DNA of 64,000 nt from Linnemannia elongata (lineage: Eukaryota; Mortierellomycota; Mortierellomycetes; Mortierellales; Mortierellaceae). The notes under the pieces are model-generated. The model was not told the DNA's origin. It worked only from the letters and a program-made list of their open reading frames with translations, and searched no databases. The translations under genes were made by a program, and so were the position numbers. The stretch covers positions 992,001 through 1,056,000 of the forward strand of contig JAXBDG010000019.1 of the NCBI GenBank assembly GCA_036320915.1. The letters are read 5' to 3'. This document shows positions 1 to 9,678 of this stretch, in pieces. How positions within the stretch are numbered: position 1 is the first letter of the stretch; each line of letters opens with the position of its first letter.

Positions 1-50
1 AAACACGTATTAACTTTTTTTTGCTCTTTACTCTCCTTTATTTCTTTTAG

Positions 51-407
51 GCTCGATCTCTTGGCTACATTGTGGTTGGTGTCAATGAGTTTTACACTTC
101 CAAGAAGTGCCCGACTTGTAGAGAGTTCGTTGGCCAAGTTGACCTCCGTCGACTTTACTGTTCAAAGTGTAAAAAGTACATGCGCCGTGATGTCATGGCA
201 GGCAATAATATCTGCAATGCCATCCGAGGACACCTGCTCGATCAACAGCGACCACTTTACCTTCAGCCCAAGGACACTAACGGCAACTATCCTTGGATGC
301 AGAGCGAGCGCAGGTTCCAGCCACGCCCTGGCATCCAGCCTGTGTATGTCCTCTGTGCATTAGCCCATGTACAGCCCGCATATTACCCCCTGTTTGTTAC
401 CCAATGA
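51..407 (+). CDS. Fanzor (eukaryotic TnpB-like RNA-guided nuclease), last exon only
   Basis: This is the 3'-terminal exon of a gene cut by the left window edge. A pyrimidine-rich acceptor (TTTCTTTTAG) ends at base 50, and the exon then reads ARSLGYIVVGVNEFYTSKKC onward to a stop at 405-407. The segment holds the TnpB/Fanzor C-terminal signature: a four-cysteine zinc ribbon (KKCPTC ... YCSKCKK), followed directly by RRDVMAGNNI, the RuvC-III motif whose Asp is the last catalytic carboxylate. These proteins are known as RNA-guided DNA nucleases of transposon origin. RuvC-I and RuvC-II would lie left of base 1, so whether the gene is intact cannot be judged. In this family the guide RNA often derives from the 3' end of the gene or just beyond, so 300-500 is where to look for it. 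Recognition rests on motif order and spacing. Confidence 0.82.
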   Translation, partial: ARSLGYIVVGVNEFYTSKKCPTCREFVGQVDLRRLYCSKCKKYMRRDVMAGNNICNAIRGHLLDQQRPLYLQPKDTNGNYPWMQSERRFQPRPGIQPVYVLCALAHVQPAYYPLFVTQ

Positions 408-497
408 TAACCTCTCTACCATGCTTCGACACTTCCGCGACACACGTCTCGTCAGCATTGCATTGATACTTTTCACATTCCACATGAATAGATCGTC

Positions 498-2620
498 ATG
501 AAAGGATCTGAGGGCTCGAAAGGCTCAAACAAAGAAGCCTGGAAGAATGGGATTGACACAGCTAGGGCCGGAGCCGGGTATTTTCTGTCATTTAAAGGAA
601 AGCCCGAGTTCAAACCTTTAAAACGCGTATCATTCCGTAGACTGACGTTATCTGAAGCACAGCGTCTTCTTCCAGCTGAGTGGGTCCGATGGGTACAAGA
701 TTTGAAGGCCTGTCCCTACGAGCATGTCCGAAGAAGAGCAGCATCGGCTCCAACCATGACAGTTGACGACATTTACAATTTCTACAAGACCCGTATTCTC
801 GATAATCATGAGTTAGAAATTCTCGGATAGTCTTCACGGCAGGTCGTGAGTGGTGGGCATGAGCTGGCATCACTTCTGCAAGACCGCCAAAGTATGTACC
901 TGTGGCTAACTGCTGTCTTCATTCTTGTTTGTTGTTGTTTCTTGCTTCACTTGTCGTCTCTGGTAGGACAACTCAATCACGCCACAATGACGACATCTGC
1001 ATTGGTCTCTAACTTATGATCCTTGGCCTCCCTTTGCTTTTCAATGTTTTATAGAAGAAGTTCTGCCGGTTGGACGTAAACGCCCTCGGGAGCAGTTTGA
1101 TGATGACGACAATGTACAGTCATGGACACCAGAAAACACGAAGTGTATGTACAATTCAGACCGCATCATGGATAAACTGCTTTTTCATTTTTTTGTGGCG
1201 CAGACTGTTCTTCGTTCTTCCTCCACTAGCGCCCTCACCAACGCCTATTCGTACCGAGTCTGTGGACAGTCCAGTGACGATTTCTACTGTTGGTAAAGAG
1301 AAAGACCCATTCCAAAACAACGAAGACGATGATGAGGAAGATGAAGAGGAAGCTGGTGACGACGAGGATGCGGAGGAATACAACACTTTCCTCCCAGATA
1401 AAACGGAGCTCGACTATCAGTTTGTAGGATCCCTCGATGGGATCAACATTGCGGATGGATTTGAAAACCTCTTCAACGTTGTCAAGAGGAAGAAGGTTGA
1501 TATCAAGGATACAGACCAGGCCCTGTAAGTGTGTGTTTTGTGATGAGTGATTTATTTAAGGCTGATTCCTACATTAATGGATACACATTCTCACTGGTTC
1601 AAACTTGTCTTTTGCCTTGAACTTGCAGTGCCCGATCTGGCATAATCCTCTTGGAAGTGGAGGGGACGGATCTTCAGAAAAAGCACTTTGGAGAGGCAAC
1701 GATCATTGCGATGCGGGAAAAAGCACTGAAGAAGTGGCATGAGCCTGAGGCAAGCACCACCCGGAGCGATGTCCGTGACAGGCTGGATGTAAGTGTTTCT
1801 TGTAGGGCGTGGTTTGAACAAGACGACCCGAAAGAATGCAGTTTTTGACTTGTATCTACTTTTTTCAGCACCTAGAGGATTATGGCTACAATCGAATCAA
1901 GACACTGGACCATCTTCATTTGAACCGCCCAACAGATCCTAAGCGTCAGCCTCTCTGGACGTTCATGATGAGTGCTTTGCAGAATTTCCCCCAGTCTGAC
2001 ACCTCCAAAGTCTACTCTGAGTCCACCGCAATCGCATCGTTCATATTGCCACTATGTCGTGTCTTCCTGGCTGACCCCTGTAAGATGTTGTTTTTGAACT
2101 TGTAAGGAAAAATGATGCATATGGTTGCTTTTTATGCTAGTTAGGTATCTTCTATGTCATTTGCATTAACACATTCTTCAAATTTACTAGTGTCGACGTG
2201 TCAACTTTGACCGGTCGTTTCCGAAATGGTGCCCGCAGTCGTAAGGAGCCTGATCTGGCACTTGAAATCAAGGACCGATCGAACAAGACAATCTTAGAGG
2301 TTGGGATTGGGGAGGTCACGTCACATGCCGAGAAGACCCACAAAAAGAAGAATGCAAAGGACTTGGTCCGCATTGGACTTTCGCTCAAAGATGCTTTAGA
2401 TTACGTGCAGGATGCGTATGGTGTTAACGGCGCAATCTTACCAAGATGGCAGGTGATTGGAAACAGTATGGCGATATATTTCATGTTCAGGTGTGGTAAC
2501 ATGTACCTGCTTGTTCATGTTAAGGATGTTACCATTCCCGACGGTCTCTTGGAGCTCAAGGAGCTTGGTGCCGACATCAAGACCTGGCTTGAGTTACAGG
2601 CCATTTGGACTAATAACTGA
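498..2620 (+). pseudogene. PD-(D/E)XK nuclease-like accessory gene A, with in-frame stop
   Basis: Exons can be chained in consistent phase: 498-891, 1055-1144, 1230-1527 (donor GTAAGT), an exon from about 1629 to 1790, about 1869-2101 and 2191-2620. The product has an acidic low-complexity stretch (DDDEEDEEEAGDDEDAEE) and a C-terminal domain with EPDLALEI ... ILEVGIGEVTS ... DLVRIGLSLKDALDY. This resembles a PD-(D/E)XK fold and shares its signature with the genes at 16.7-18.7 kb and 26.0-28.3 kb. The lysine expected after GEV is Thr, so catalysis is doubtful. Exon 1 carries an in-frame TAG at 828-830, and the same frame continues sensibly beyond it (SSRQVVSGGHELASLLQD). This suggests a decayed gene, or that 498-830 is a separate short gene. 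No named family is recognised. Confidence 0.5.
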
Positions 2621-2709
2621 TGTTTATTGAAGGGGTGATGAAGGGGTATTTATATATATATTCATAATTAATCTTGATTCTTCAAATAGTTCAAGTTGGT
2701 GCGTTGCAT

Positions 2710-3080
2710 GATCATGGAACGCGCAGATCAAAGCGATTTCACGCGAAGCTACGCCTCCCGCCGGTTTGACTGTTTTTGGGTCCACCTCATTTGCCGATGA
2801 GACCAAGTTTTATGCTATGGACTTTGCGGGCACGTACCGTTTAAAGCAAGTGGGGAAAATGATAGTTCCTCTGAGTAAGGCCAACATTGGGTCGAGGATG
2901 GTCGCTTGTGTCAAATGTTGTTTGAGGTTCGCGCTTGAGCTACAAGAGGAGATAAATCGACGAAATCGAGCTGTGCCTACGGAAGAAGACTTGACTGCGG
3001 CCTGTGACGTGATAGTACAAACTAGGACTACTCCAATTAAGGAGAACAAAAAAAGAAGGGTGAGTGGCATTTTTAGTTAG
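2710..3080 (+). CDS. Possible 3' exon or separate fragment downstream of gene A
   Basis: An open stretch reads about WNAQIKAISREATPPAGL, then TVFGSTSFADETKFYAMDFA, and ends at a stop at 3078-3080. The amino-acid composition looks coding, with a Lys/Arg-rich end (KENKKRRVSG). The preceding gap (2621-2700) ends in CTTCAAATAG, a plausible acceptor, but I found no phase-consistent join to gene A, whose frame stops at 2618-2620. It may be the original C-terminus of gene A, lost by an early stop, or an independent remnant. Function is unknown. Confidence 0.3.
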
Positions 3081-3160
3081 ATTAATAAACTTACACTTTC
3101 ATAACTACACGGATGGGGATAATGCCGAACGCTTCTGAACTTTGAAATACGAAGATTTGG

Positions 3161-3216
3161 TCTCGACCCAGTCCTTCAGATTCCCCGTACTCGGAATTTG
3201 AAGGACTGGGTCGAGA
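3161..3216. repeat. Perfect hairpin, 18-bp arms
   Basis: Arm 3161-3178 (TCTCGACCCAGTCCTTCA) is the exact reverse complement of arm 3199-3216. The 20-nt loop contains a further short pairing (ATTCC/GGAAT). It lies between gene A and the secreted-protein cluster, and its right arm runs into the inverted repeat at 3204-3271. Confidence 0.85.
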
Positions 3217-3271
3217 CTAGTCATTGATGGAGCGGGTCGTAAAACCAAAAAGGAAGGAAGTTAAGGGTTTT
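3204..3271 (+). repeat. Left arm of an inverted repeat bracketing the secreted-protein cluster
   Basis: About 68 bases match the reverse complement of 5949-6019 at roughly 85% by eye. The shared core includes GGAGCGGGTCGTAAAA and AAGTTAAGGGTTTT (AGTTAAGGGTTTT in the other arm). It is a dispersed repeat in opposite orientation on either side of three small secreted-protein genes. Confidence 0.7.
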
Positions 3272-3557
3272 CTACAGCAGGGCGAACTCTTAGGGAGTGA
3301 GATGCAAGTGAGCAGTGCTAGCGTGACAGCGCAATACGAATATGAGTGAAGCAATACCTCAGCCAAAACTCAACACTGCATTGGAGGGACATAGGAGGGA
3401 AACGGTTTAAGATTCGATAAATACATTATTTCTCAAAAAAAATTGGTTGCTTTCGTCTTGCTTTTTTTACTCTTTAATCCACATCCTTTCCTCTCATTTG
3501 TCCACAACCTACCCCTCCTTCACCCTTCACCCTTCTCTACACTATACGTTACTCAAC

Positions 3558-3812
3558 ATGCATTTCTCCTCTGCCTTTTTCGTTGCTGCTGCCTTTGTTG
3601 CTGCTCTGCCCTTTGCCGACGTTGCTCGTGCAGTCGACCCTAATGACCCCGTTGTAAAAGCCTGCATCCGCAAATGCGATGTTGCCCAAGCGACGGATTT
3701 TGAGGCAGCTGTCAAAACCTACCTCAACCCCAAGGATAAACAGCGTTTGAGCGTCATTAAGTGGGCAACCGTCTACCGTGGTCACTGCGTTTCTGAATGC
3801 TATAACCCCTGA
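3558..3812 (+). CDS. Small secreted cysteine-rich protein 1 (84 aa)
   Basis: The ATG at 3558 is chosen over upstream in-frame codons because it starts a classic signal peptide: MHFSSAFF, then an Ala/Val/Phe-rich core ending ADVARA before VDPND. The mature part is about 60 residues with four cysteines in two C-x3-C pairs (ACIRKC near its start, HCVSEC at the end). The gene has a single exon. It is the first of three same-strand, similarly built genes in 2 kb. Secretion is a strong inference. A role as effector or surface peptide is speculation, and no named family is recognised. Confidence 0.75.
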   Translation: MHFSSAFFVAAAFVAALPFADVARAVDPNDPVVKACIRKCDVAQATDFEAAVKTYLNPKDKQRLSVIKWATVYRGHCVSECYNP

Positions 3813-4092
3813 ACATCACCAAGACCAACAATACTTTTAGTCCTCAGTCGATTGTAGCCATATTAAAGCATCTTTATCTCCATCTCACTACTTTGACAGT
3901 GGCACGTAGCCTCATCAAAGACCCTGCGCCAATTTTCTTTACACCAAGGAAAAATTAAAAAGGGGACCCTTACCAATAAAGAGCAAATGGAAGGGAGGAT
4001 CTAATTTCTATTTCCCCTCTTTCTCTCAATCGATTAATTCACACACTTTTTCTCTCTTGCCTTCAACCCTCACACCTTCACACCTTTCCGCC

Positions 4093-4482
4093 ATGAAGTT
4101 TCCTTTGAAATCTGCACTTCTCCTCGCCGCCTGCATACTGGCAACCATGTCTTCTACAGCAGAGGCCGGGATCGGCTTGAATGCCTGCAACAACAAGTGC
4201 CAAGTTAAGCTTAGCTATGCTGCTGAAAAGTGCGTCAAAAAGTTCCCAGTTACCGACTCGAATGCTCGTCTCCTCTGCAATACCCCACCCGTCGAGGCTG
4301 AGCGCAAGTGCGAGGACCGCTGTTCGAAAGTCTCTAGAAAGTGTTCAGAGAAGTGTTTTCTCAAGGCGAACACCGACTGGGAACCATGCGTGACCGAACA
4401 CAAGGACCCCATAGACCCCAAGCGCATCCAATGCATCAAGGATGTCCAAAATGCCTACGTCAAGTGCTATGCTCCATGCTGA
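4093..4482 (+). CDS. Small secreted cysteine-rich protein 2 (129 aa)
   Basis: The start at 4093 (GCCATGAAG context) gives MKFPLKSALLLAACILATMS with likely cleavage after AEA. The mature chain has many cysteines, in C-x3-C pairs (ACNNKC, KCEDRC, KCSEKC, KCYAPC) plus single ones, and is rich in Lys. Repeated spacing of the pairs suggests a duplicated helical-hairpin unit held by disulfides. Protein 1 and protein 3 have about one such unit each. A single exon with a short spacer on both sides supports a tandemly expanded secreted family. Extracellular function is unknown. Confidence 0.77.
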   Translation: MKFPLKSALLLAACILATMSSTAEAGIGLNACNNKCQVKLSYAAEKCVKKFPVTDSNARLLCNTPPVEAERKCEDRCSKVSRKCSEKCFLKANTDWEPCVTEHKDPIDPKRIQCIKDVQNAYVKCYAPC

Positions 4483-5350
4483 TGAACGCTGAATGTTGGC
4501 ATTTGTAGGATCTTTCCTGTTTCCGCTACCTCCGTTCTTACATTGCCTGGTCAATATTGACACTCACCGTCCCACCAGAGCTGAGAACTTCAAGCATCAC
4601 TTCCTAAATAAAAGCCGAATTTTACCGTCTTGACAACACTTCACCACTCTTATTCCTGCATGGGTTGTATGCCAATATTCTTCAAATGACCCGATGCTGC
4701 CTCTATAAAGAAAGAGCTTTGGCTGCGCATGTGGATGGAGAGAGATGGAGTATTAGAAAGTTGAGAATGTTCGTCTACAGTAATTGAAGATTGCAAGTCG
4801 CATGACTGTACAAGAGCCAAGCATCAACGAGATCTCGGCGTGAAAAATGGGACTAAAGTGAGCTTAACAGCACAACTTGGGGTGTTTTTTACCTGGCAAA
4901 CGCGATTTCACGACTGAGCATCTAACAGCTATTTTTATCACAATCCTCCAAAAAAACATCTTTTTCATTGGTGTTCATCGGACGGCGCACTCGCATAAGC
5001 ATACGAAACGACCCCTGCTCACTTGTTTTGCAGGAAGACATGGGGTCAGTAGGGCAAACAAATAAGCTCACGAAGTGCATCGTGAGCAATTTTAGCGTAA
5101 AAGGCCAACAGGCATCGAGTGACATTCTGTTGCGCTCAACCAGCCTTCGCTTTGCTCCAGTCCTGTCTTTCTCCCTTCTCACTTGTATCCCCTCTCATTT
5201 TTTTCTCTTCGACTCTTTCTCCCATCCACTCTCTTTCTCTTCGACACTTTCTCCCAAGCAATTCATACATCACTTCATCTGACGAACGTTTTTCTTTGTC
5301 AAGCATCCTCTCACGCCAGCAACAATATCTGCGACACATATTCCAATATT

Positions 5351-5587
5351 ATGCAGTTAAGAACCGCTTCGTTAATCGCTGTCGTCGGCATGCTCACTGT
5401 TACTCTCACCACTGTCAACGCTCAGGGAGACCCTGTCTGCATCAAGAGATGCGACGAGGCATTCAGCGCACCACTCGGCGACTGTATCCTTGCACACCCT
5501 AAGAAGCCCAAGCACCCAGAGCGCAAACAGTGTGTTGACGATGCTTACTACCAGTGGGTTGACTGCCTCGAGAACTGCTATGAATAA
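5351..5587 (+). CDS. Small secreted cysteine-rich protein 3 (78 aa)
   Basis: The ATG at 5351 begins MQLRTASLIAVVGMLTVTLT and cleavage is likely after VNA. The mature chain of about 54 residues has six cysteines: VCIKRC, a single Cys in GDCIL, QCVDD, and DCLENC at the end. This is the same twin C-x3-C layout as its two neighbours. An in-frame extension to 5183 exists but is pyrimidine-driven low complexity and would bury the signal peptide. The twin C-x3-C pattern is formally like small Tim chaperones, but the signal peptide argues for secretion. Confidence 0.76.
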   Translation: MQLRTASLIAVVGMLTVTLTTVNAQGDPVCIKRCDEAFSAPLGDCILAHPKKPKHPERKQCVDDAYYQWVDCLENCYE

Positions 5588-5948
5588 AAGAAATCTACTG
5601 CTCTATCAAGCGCTCACCCCTTTATTTATCAACCGTGAAAGATTCAGCCATCGTTAAACTTGGATCCTGCACCTTTCAGCACTGAGCAACTACTCCATCC
5701 CCTCATTTTTCATCCTCTCGACACCGATTTTCAGGCAACGAACTAGAGGTTTCTTACAGTACAATACTCTCTTCGGTGTGCCCATATATGCTATTGTGCT
5801 CGCATACATGCTTGCATGGGTGACTATACTCCTTTACTTCTACTCTGTTATTATGGAGAAGGAGTACTCTACCATTCCTAACTCTCGCAAGAATAACAGG
5901 AAACAAACCTCGAGGTGGTTAGGCTTCACTATCTTTCATCTTGGGAGT
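5588..5948. other. Intergenic, no convincing gene
   Basis: This is the 3' flank of secreted protein 3. A 65-codon open frame (5778-5975) starts with a hydrophobic stretch but runs into the inverted repeat and has no family features, so I do not call it. Confidence 0.5.
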
Positions 5949-6019
5949 AAAACCCTTAACTACCTTCCTTGTTGATTTTACGACCCGCTCCGTCAATGAC
6001 TCCAGATTTTGACCCAGAC
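5949..6019 (-). repeat. Right arm of the inverted repeat bracketing the secreted-protein cluster
   Basis: This is the reverse-complement partner of 3204-3271. The shared core here reads AAAACCCTTAACTACCTTCC and ACGACCCGCTCC. Confidence 0.7.
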
Positions 6020-6118
6020 CCTCACTGCGAGAGGTCTTCACGTAGCGAAGATTGAAGACTGGAATTAGATTCCTATCCACGAGGAAGAGGATGGCCGCGA
6101 TACTAACCTTCAACGTAT

Positions 6119-7368
6119 TATCACGTGAGGGCGGAGCCCGAACGAAAGAAAAGAAAATTGTGAGGGCGGAGCCCGAACCAGTATCTTGCGCGGAGCGCCA
6201 GTACTTTGTGAGGGCGTAGCCCGAACCAGGGGAACTATCTTGCCCAAAGCACAACCAGCAAGGGTATCCTGCTGGAAGCGCACGGAAGAAGAGGGTGTGA
6301 GGGCGTAGCCCGAACTAAAGGAACAATCACGGCCAGAGTGCCAGTATTTTGTGAGGGTGTAACCCGAACCAGGGAACTATCTTGCCCAAAGCACAACCAG
6401 CAAGGGTATCCTGCTGGAAGCGCACGGAAGAAGAGGGTGTGAGGGCGTAGCCCGAACTAAAGGAGCAATCACGGCCAGAGTGCCAGAATTTTGTGAGGGT
6501 GTAACCCGAACCAGGGAACTATCTTGCCCAAAGCGCCGGTATTTTGTGAGGGCGAAGCCCGAGCTATATGACCTTTGGCGCCAGTATTCTGTGAGCACAG
6601 CGCACTGACGGAAAAAGATGAGGGCGTAGCCCGAATCAGAGGATCTATGGCTATATTGTAAGAACAACGCCCGGGCTATGTGTTCCCTTCCCTGCCGCCG
6701 CATGCGGCAGAAGGGAGGGAGCGCACAGCGAGCACAATCGACAAAGCAATCTTGCGTGAACTTTTAAGCAGGCACTTCTTTCCCCTGTTGATCTCTTTTT
6801 TTTCGATTGATGATCATACTATATGTTGCGTCTTTATCCTTTCCTTTCCTTCACTCCAGATATCTCCTTACTCCACTGGCCAACTTTCATGCTCAGGCGC
6901 GCGCTCAGGCACACCCCCGAAAATGTTGAAGCACAAGAGAGGCAATCAACACTGGAAACACACAGCGGGGGCTGGTATGTGCTTAAGAACAGCCAAGAGC
7001 ATACGGGCCTGTGGTTGAAAAAATCAAGACGGTGAAGATAATAAGAGAGAGCATCGAAATGAAAACAGCAGCAGACGTTCTCCTCTCTTCTCCCCCTCCC
7101 TCTTCTCCCCCTCCCTCTTCTCCCCCTCCCTCTTCTCCCCCTCCCTCTTCTCCCCCTCCCTCTTCTCCCCCTCCCTCTTCTCCCCTTCCCTCCCCTCAGC
7201 TAACGGGACTGCAGTGTTGACAGCACAGACACCCGAAGGGCATGATGTCAGACAGGCATGGGCACTCGAAGAGCACCCCCGAAGAGGACCCCCGAAGAGC
7301 ACCCCGAAGAGTACCCCCGAAGCGAATGTGGCCGGACACACAACGCGCAACTCTGGACACGGAAGATA

Positions 7369-7400
<32 letters not shown>

Positions 7401-7837
7401 CCCCTCCTTTTTACTTTTCTTTTTTCCTTTTCTTCTTCTTCTTCCCTTTTCTTCCTTTTCTTCTTCTTTTTCTTTTTCCTTTTCTCTTTCCTTTTCTTTT
7501 TCCTTTTCTCTTTCCTTTTCTTTTTCCTTTTCTTTTTCCTTTTCTTTTTCCTTTTCCTTTTCTTTTTACGAACACCGAAAAAGCAAGCCCCAGTCGGACC
7601 TTGCAGTAAAACAAAACAGTCACATTAAATCAATTTCAACTTGGGTCACCCTCACACCCTCACACGCATAACACGACATCCCAGAGTCCCAGAGAACCCA
7701 AAAAAGCCCAAGAGCCTCCAAGAACTCCACCCCTCTCCCACCACGGCACCAGCACCAGCACCCGTGGCATCGCCCACGGGCACCCTTTCTAGTCTCTACT
7801 ATACTAAAAAAATATTGATTTTTTTTGCTAAATCACG
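6119..7837 (+). repeat. Long tandem repeat, unit 1 (about 1.72 kb)
   Basis: The unit begins ATCACGTGAGGGCGGAGCCC and ends with an A/T-rich stretch before the same motif restarts at 7838. Landmarks in order: about nine copies of the 19-mer GTGAGGGCGNAGCCCGAAC and variants (6123-6640); a hairpin CTGCCGC-CGCAT-GCGGCAG (about 6692-6710); a unique body (6720-7080); a 15-bp TTCTCCCCCTCCCTC minisatellite; a CCCCGAAGAG-rich segment; a long T tract (7377-7400) running into CTTTTC-rich sequence to 7566; and a CACGGCACCAGC...ACGGGCACCC end. Long open frames here are compositional artefacts. Confidence 0.8.
7083..7195 (+). repeat. Minisatellite, 15-bp unit, about seven copies
   Basis: The unit TTCTCCCCCTCCCTC is repeated almost perfectly. 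It is absent from the equivalent place in the second long repeat (around 8825), where CCCTCCCTCAGC follows directly, so it expanded within one copy. Confidence 0.9.
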
Positions 7838-9345
7838 TGAGGGCGGAGCCCGAACGAAAGAAAAGAAAATTGTGAGGGCGGAGCCCGAGCTATGGCTCCC
7901 CTTGCGCGAAGAGCCCGGAAGAAGAGGGTGTGAGGGCGTAGCCCGAACTAGGGGGGCTATCTTGCGCGGAGCGCGGTGGTATTTTGCGCGAAGCGCCAGT
8001 ACTTTGTGAGGGCGGAGCCCGAGCTATGGCTCCCCTTGCGCGAAGAGCACGGAAGAAGAATATGTGAGGGCGTAGCCCGAACCAGGGGAAATATCTTGCC
8101 CAAAGCGCGACCAGCAAGGGTATCCTGCTGGAAGCGCACGGAAGAAGAGGGTGTGAGGGCGTAGCCCGAACCAGGGAAACTATCTTGCCCAAAGCGCGAC
8201 CAGCAAGGGCATCCTGCTGGAAGCGCACGGAAAAAGAGGGTGTGAGGGCGTAGCCCGAACTAAAGGAACAATCACGGTCAAAGTGCCAGTATTTTGTGAG
8301 GGCGAAGCCCGAGCTATATGACCTTTGGCACCAGTATTCTGTGAGCACAGCGCGCTGACGGAAAAAGATGAGGGCATAGCCCGAATCAGAGGTTCTATGG
8401 CTATATTGTAAGAACAACGCCCGGGCTATGTGTTCCCTTCCCTGCCGCCGCATGCGGCAGAAGGGAGGGGGCGCACAGCGAGAACAATCATCAAAGCAAT
8501 CTTGCGTGAACTTTTATGCGAGCACTTCTTTCCCCTGTTGATCTCTTTTTTTCGATTGATGATCATACTATGTGTTGCGTCTTTTCCTTTTCCTTTCCTT
8601 CACTCCAGATATCTCCGTACTCCACTGGCCAACTTTCATGCTCAGGCGCGCGCTCAGGCACGCCCCCCGAAAATGTTAAAGCACAAGAGAGGCAATCAAC
8701 ACTGGAGATACACAGCGAGGGCTGGTACATGCTTAAGAACAGCCAAGAGCATACGGACCTGTCGTTGAAAAAATCAAAACCGTGAAGATCATAAGAGAGA
8801 CCATCGAAATGGAATCAGCAGCAGACCCTCCCTCAGCTAACGGGACTGCAGTCTTGACAGCACGGGCACCCGAAGGGCATGATGTCAGACAGGCATGGGC
8901 ACTCGAAGAGCACCCCCGAAGAGCACCCCCGAAGAGTACCCCCGAAGCGAAGGTGGCCGGACACACAACGCGCACCTCTGGACACGGAAGATATTTCTTT
9001 TTTTTTTTTTTTTTTTTTTTTCCTTTCCCCCTCCCCCCTTTTTCTTTTCTTTTTTCCTTTTCTTCTTCTTTCCTTTTCTTCTTTTTCCTTTTCTCTTTCC
9101 TTTCTTCTTTTTACGAACACCGAACAAGCAAGCCCCCGTCGGACCTTACAGCAACACAAAACAGTCACATTAAATCAATTTCAACTTGGGTCACCCTCAC
9201 ACCCCTCACATGCATAACACGACATCCCAGAGTCCCAGAGAACTCAAAAAAAAAAGCCCAAGAGCCTCCAAGAACCCCAGCCCTCTCCCACCACGGCGCC
9301 AGCACCAGCACCCGTGGCATCGCCCACGGGCACCCTTTCTAGTAT
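7838..9345 (+). repeat. Long tandem repeat, unit 2 (about 1.5 kb)
   Basis: This unit is collinear with unit 1 and begins with the same CACGTGAGGGCGGAGCCC stretch. It has about nine 19-mer copies (7845-8386), the CTGCCGC/GCGGCAG hairpin (about 8442-8460), the same unique body, T tract (8998-9020) and end sequence (GCCCACGGGCACCCTTTCTAGT). It lacks the minisatellite. Its end leads directly into the LINE 5' region, so the two units may be tandem promoter monomers of that element or a separate repeat into which it inserted. Confidence 0.78.
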
Positions 9346-9678
9346 GGGTTTATTCCCGTTGGCATAGGCACAGTTTTGAACCGATAGGCAGACAAAACCT
9401 TTCCTTCGCATAAAAGTGCGAGCATCTGGTTTCACACTCTTCCAAGCAAGATTCCCAGCGCTGCATCGATCCTTCAAGGGTGTCGACACAGTTTCTGGAT
9501 TCACCTTCTCGGAAGCGTCATCATCATCTATTTTTTTCCACCAATCACTCACATTTCACCCAGCAAAGACCTCTTAAGGTCATCTGATGGACCTTTTTCG
9601 GCAGTTTCCTTCCCCTTCCACCGAAATCCAACCTACCTGCCCTAAAAAACCCACCCCAGCGCTCCATTCCATCGAACC

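Noticed and set aside
3558..5587. Small Tim (mitochondrial) identity for the twin C-x3-C proteins
   Set aside because: Clear N-terminal signal peptides and poor spacing match; secretion is more likely.
5778..5975. Small membrane protein
   Set aside because: Overlaps the dispersed inverted repeat, no homologous features, start context weak.
7214..7671. Phe/Leu/Ser-rich and, antisense, Lys/Gly-rich open frames
   Set aside because: Translations of T- and CTTTTC-rich low-complexity sequence inside the long tandem repeat.
6123..8386. CRISPR-like array
   Set aside because: Repeats are irregularly spaced, variable, in a eukaryotic context and without comparable spacers.
7890..8453. 187-codon minus-strand frame with repeated SGYALT / RATPSH
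   Set aside because: It is the 19-bp repeat read in frame; the other repeat copy is interrupted.
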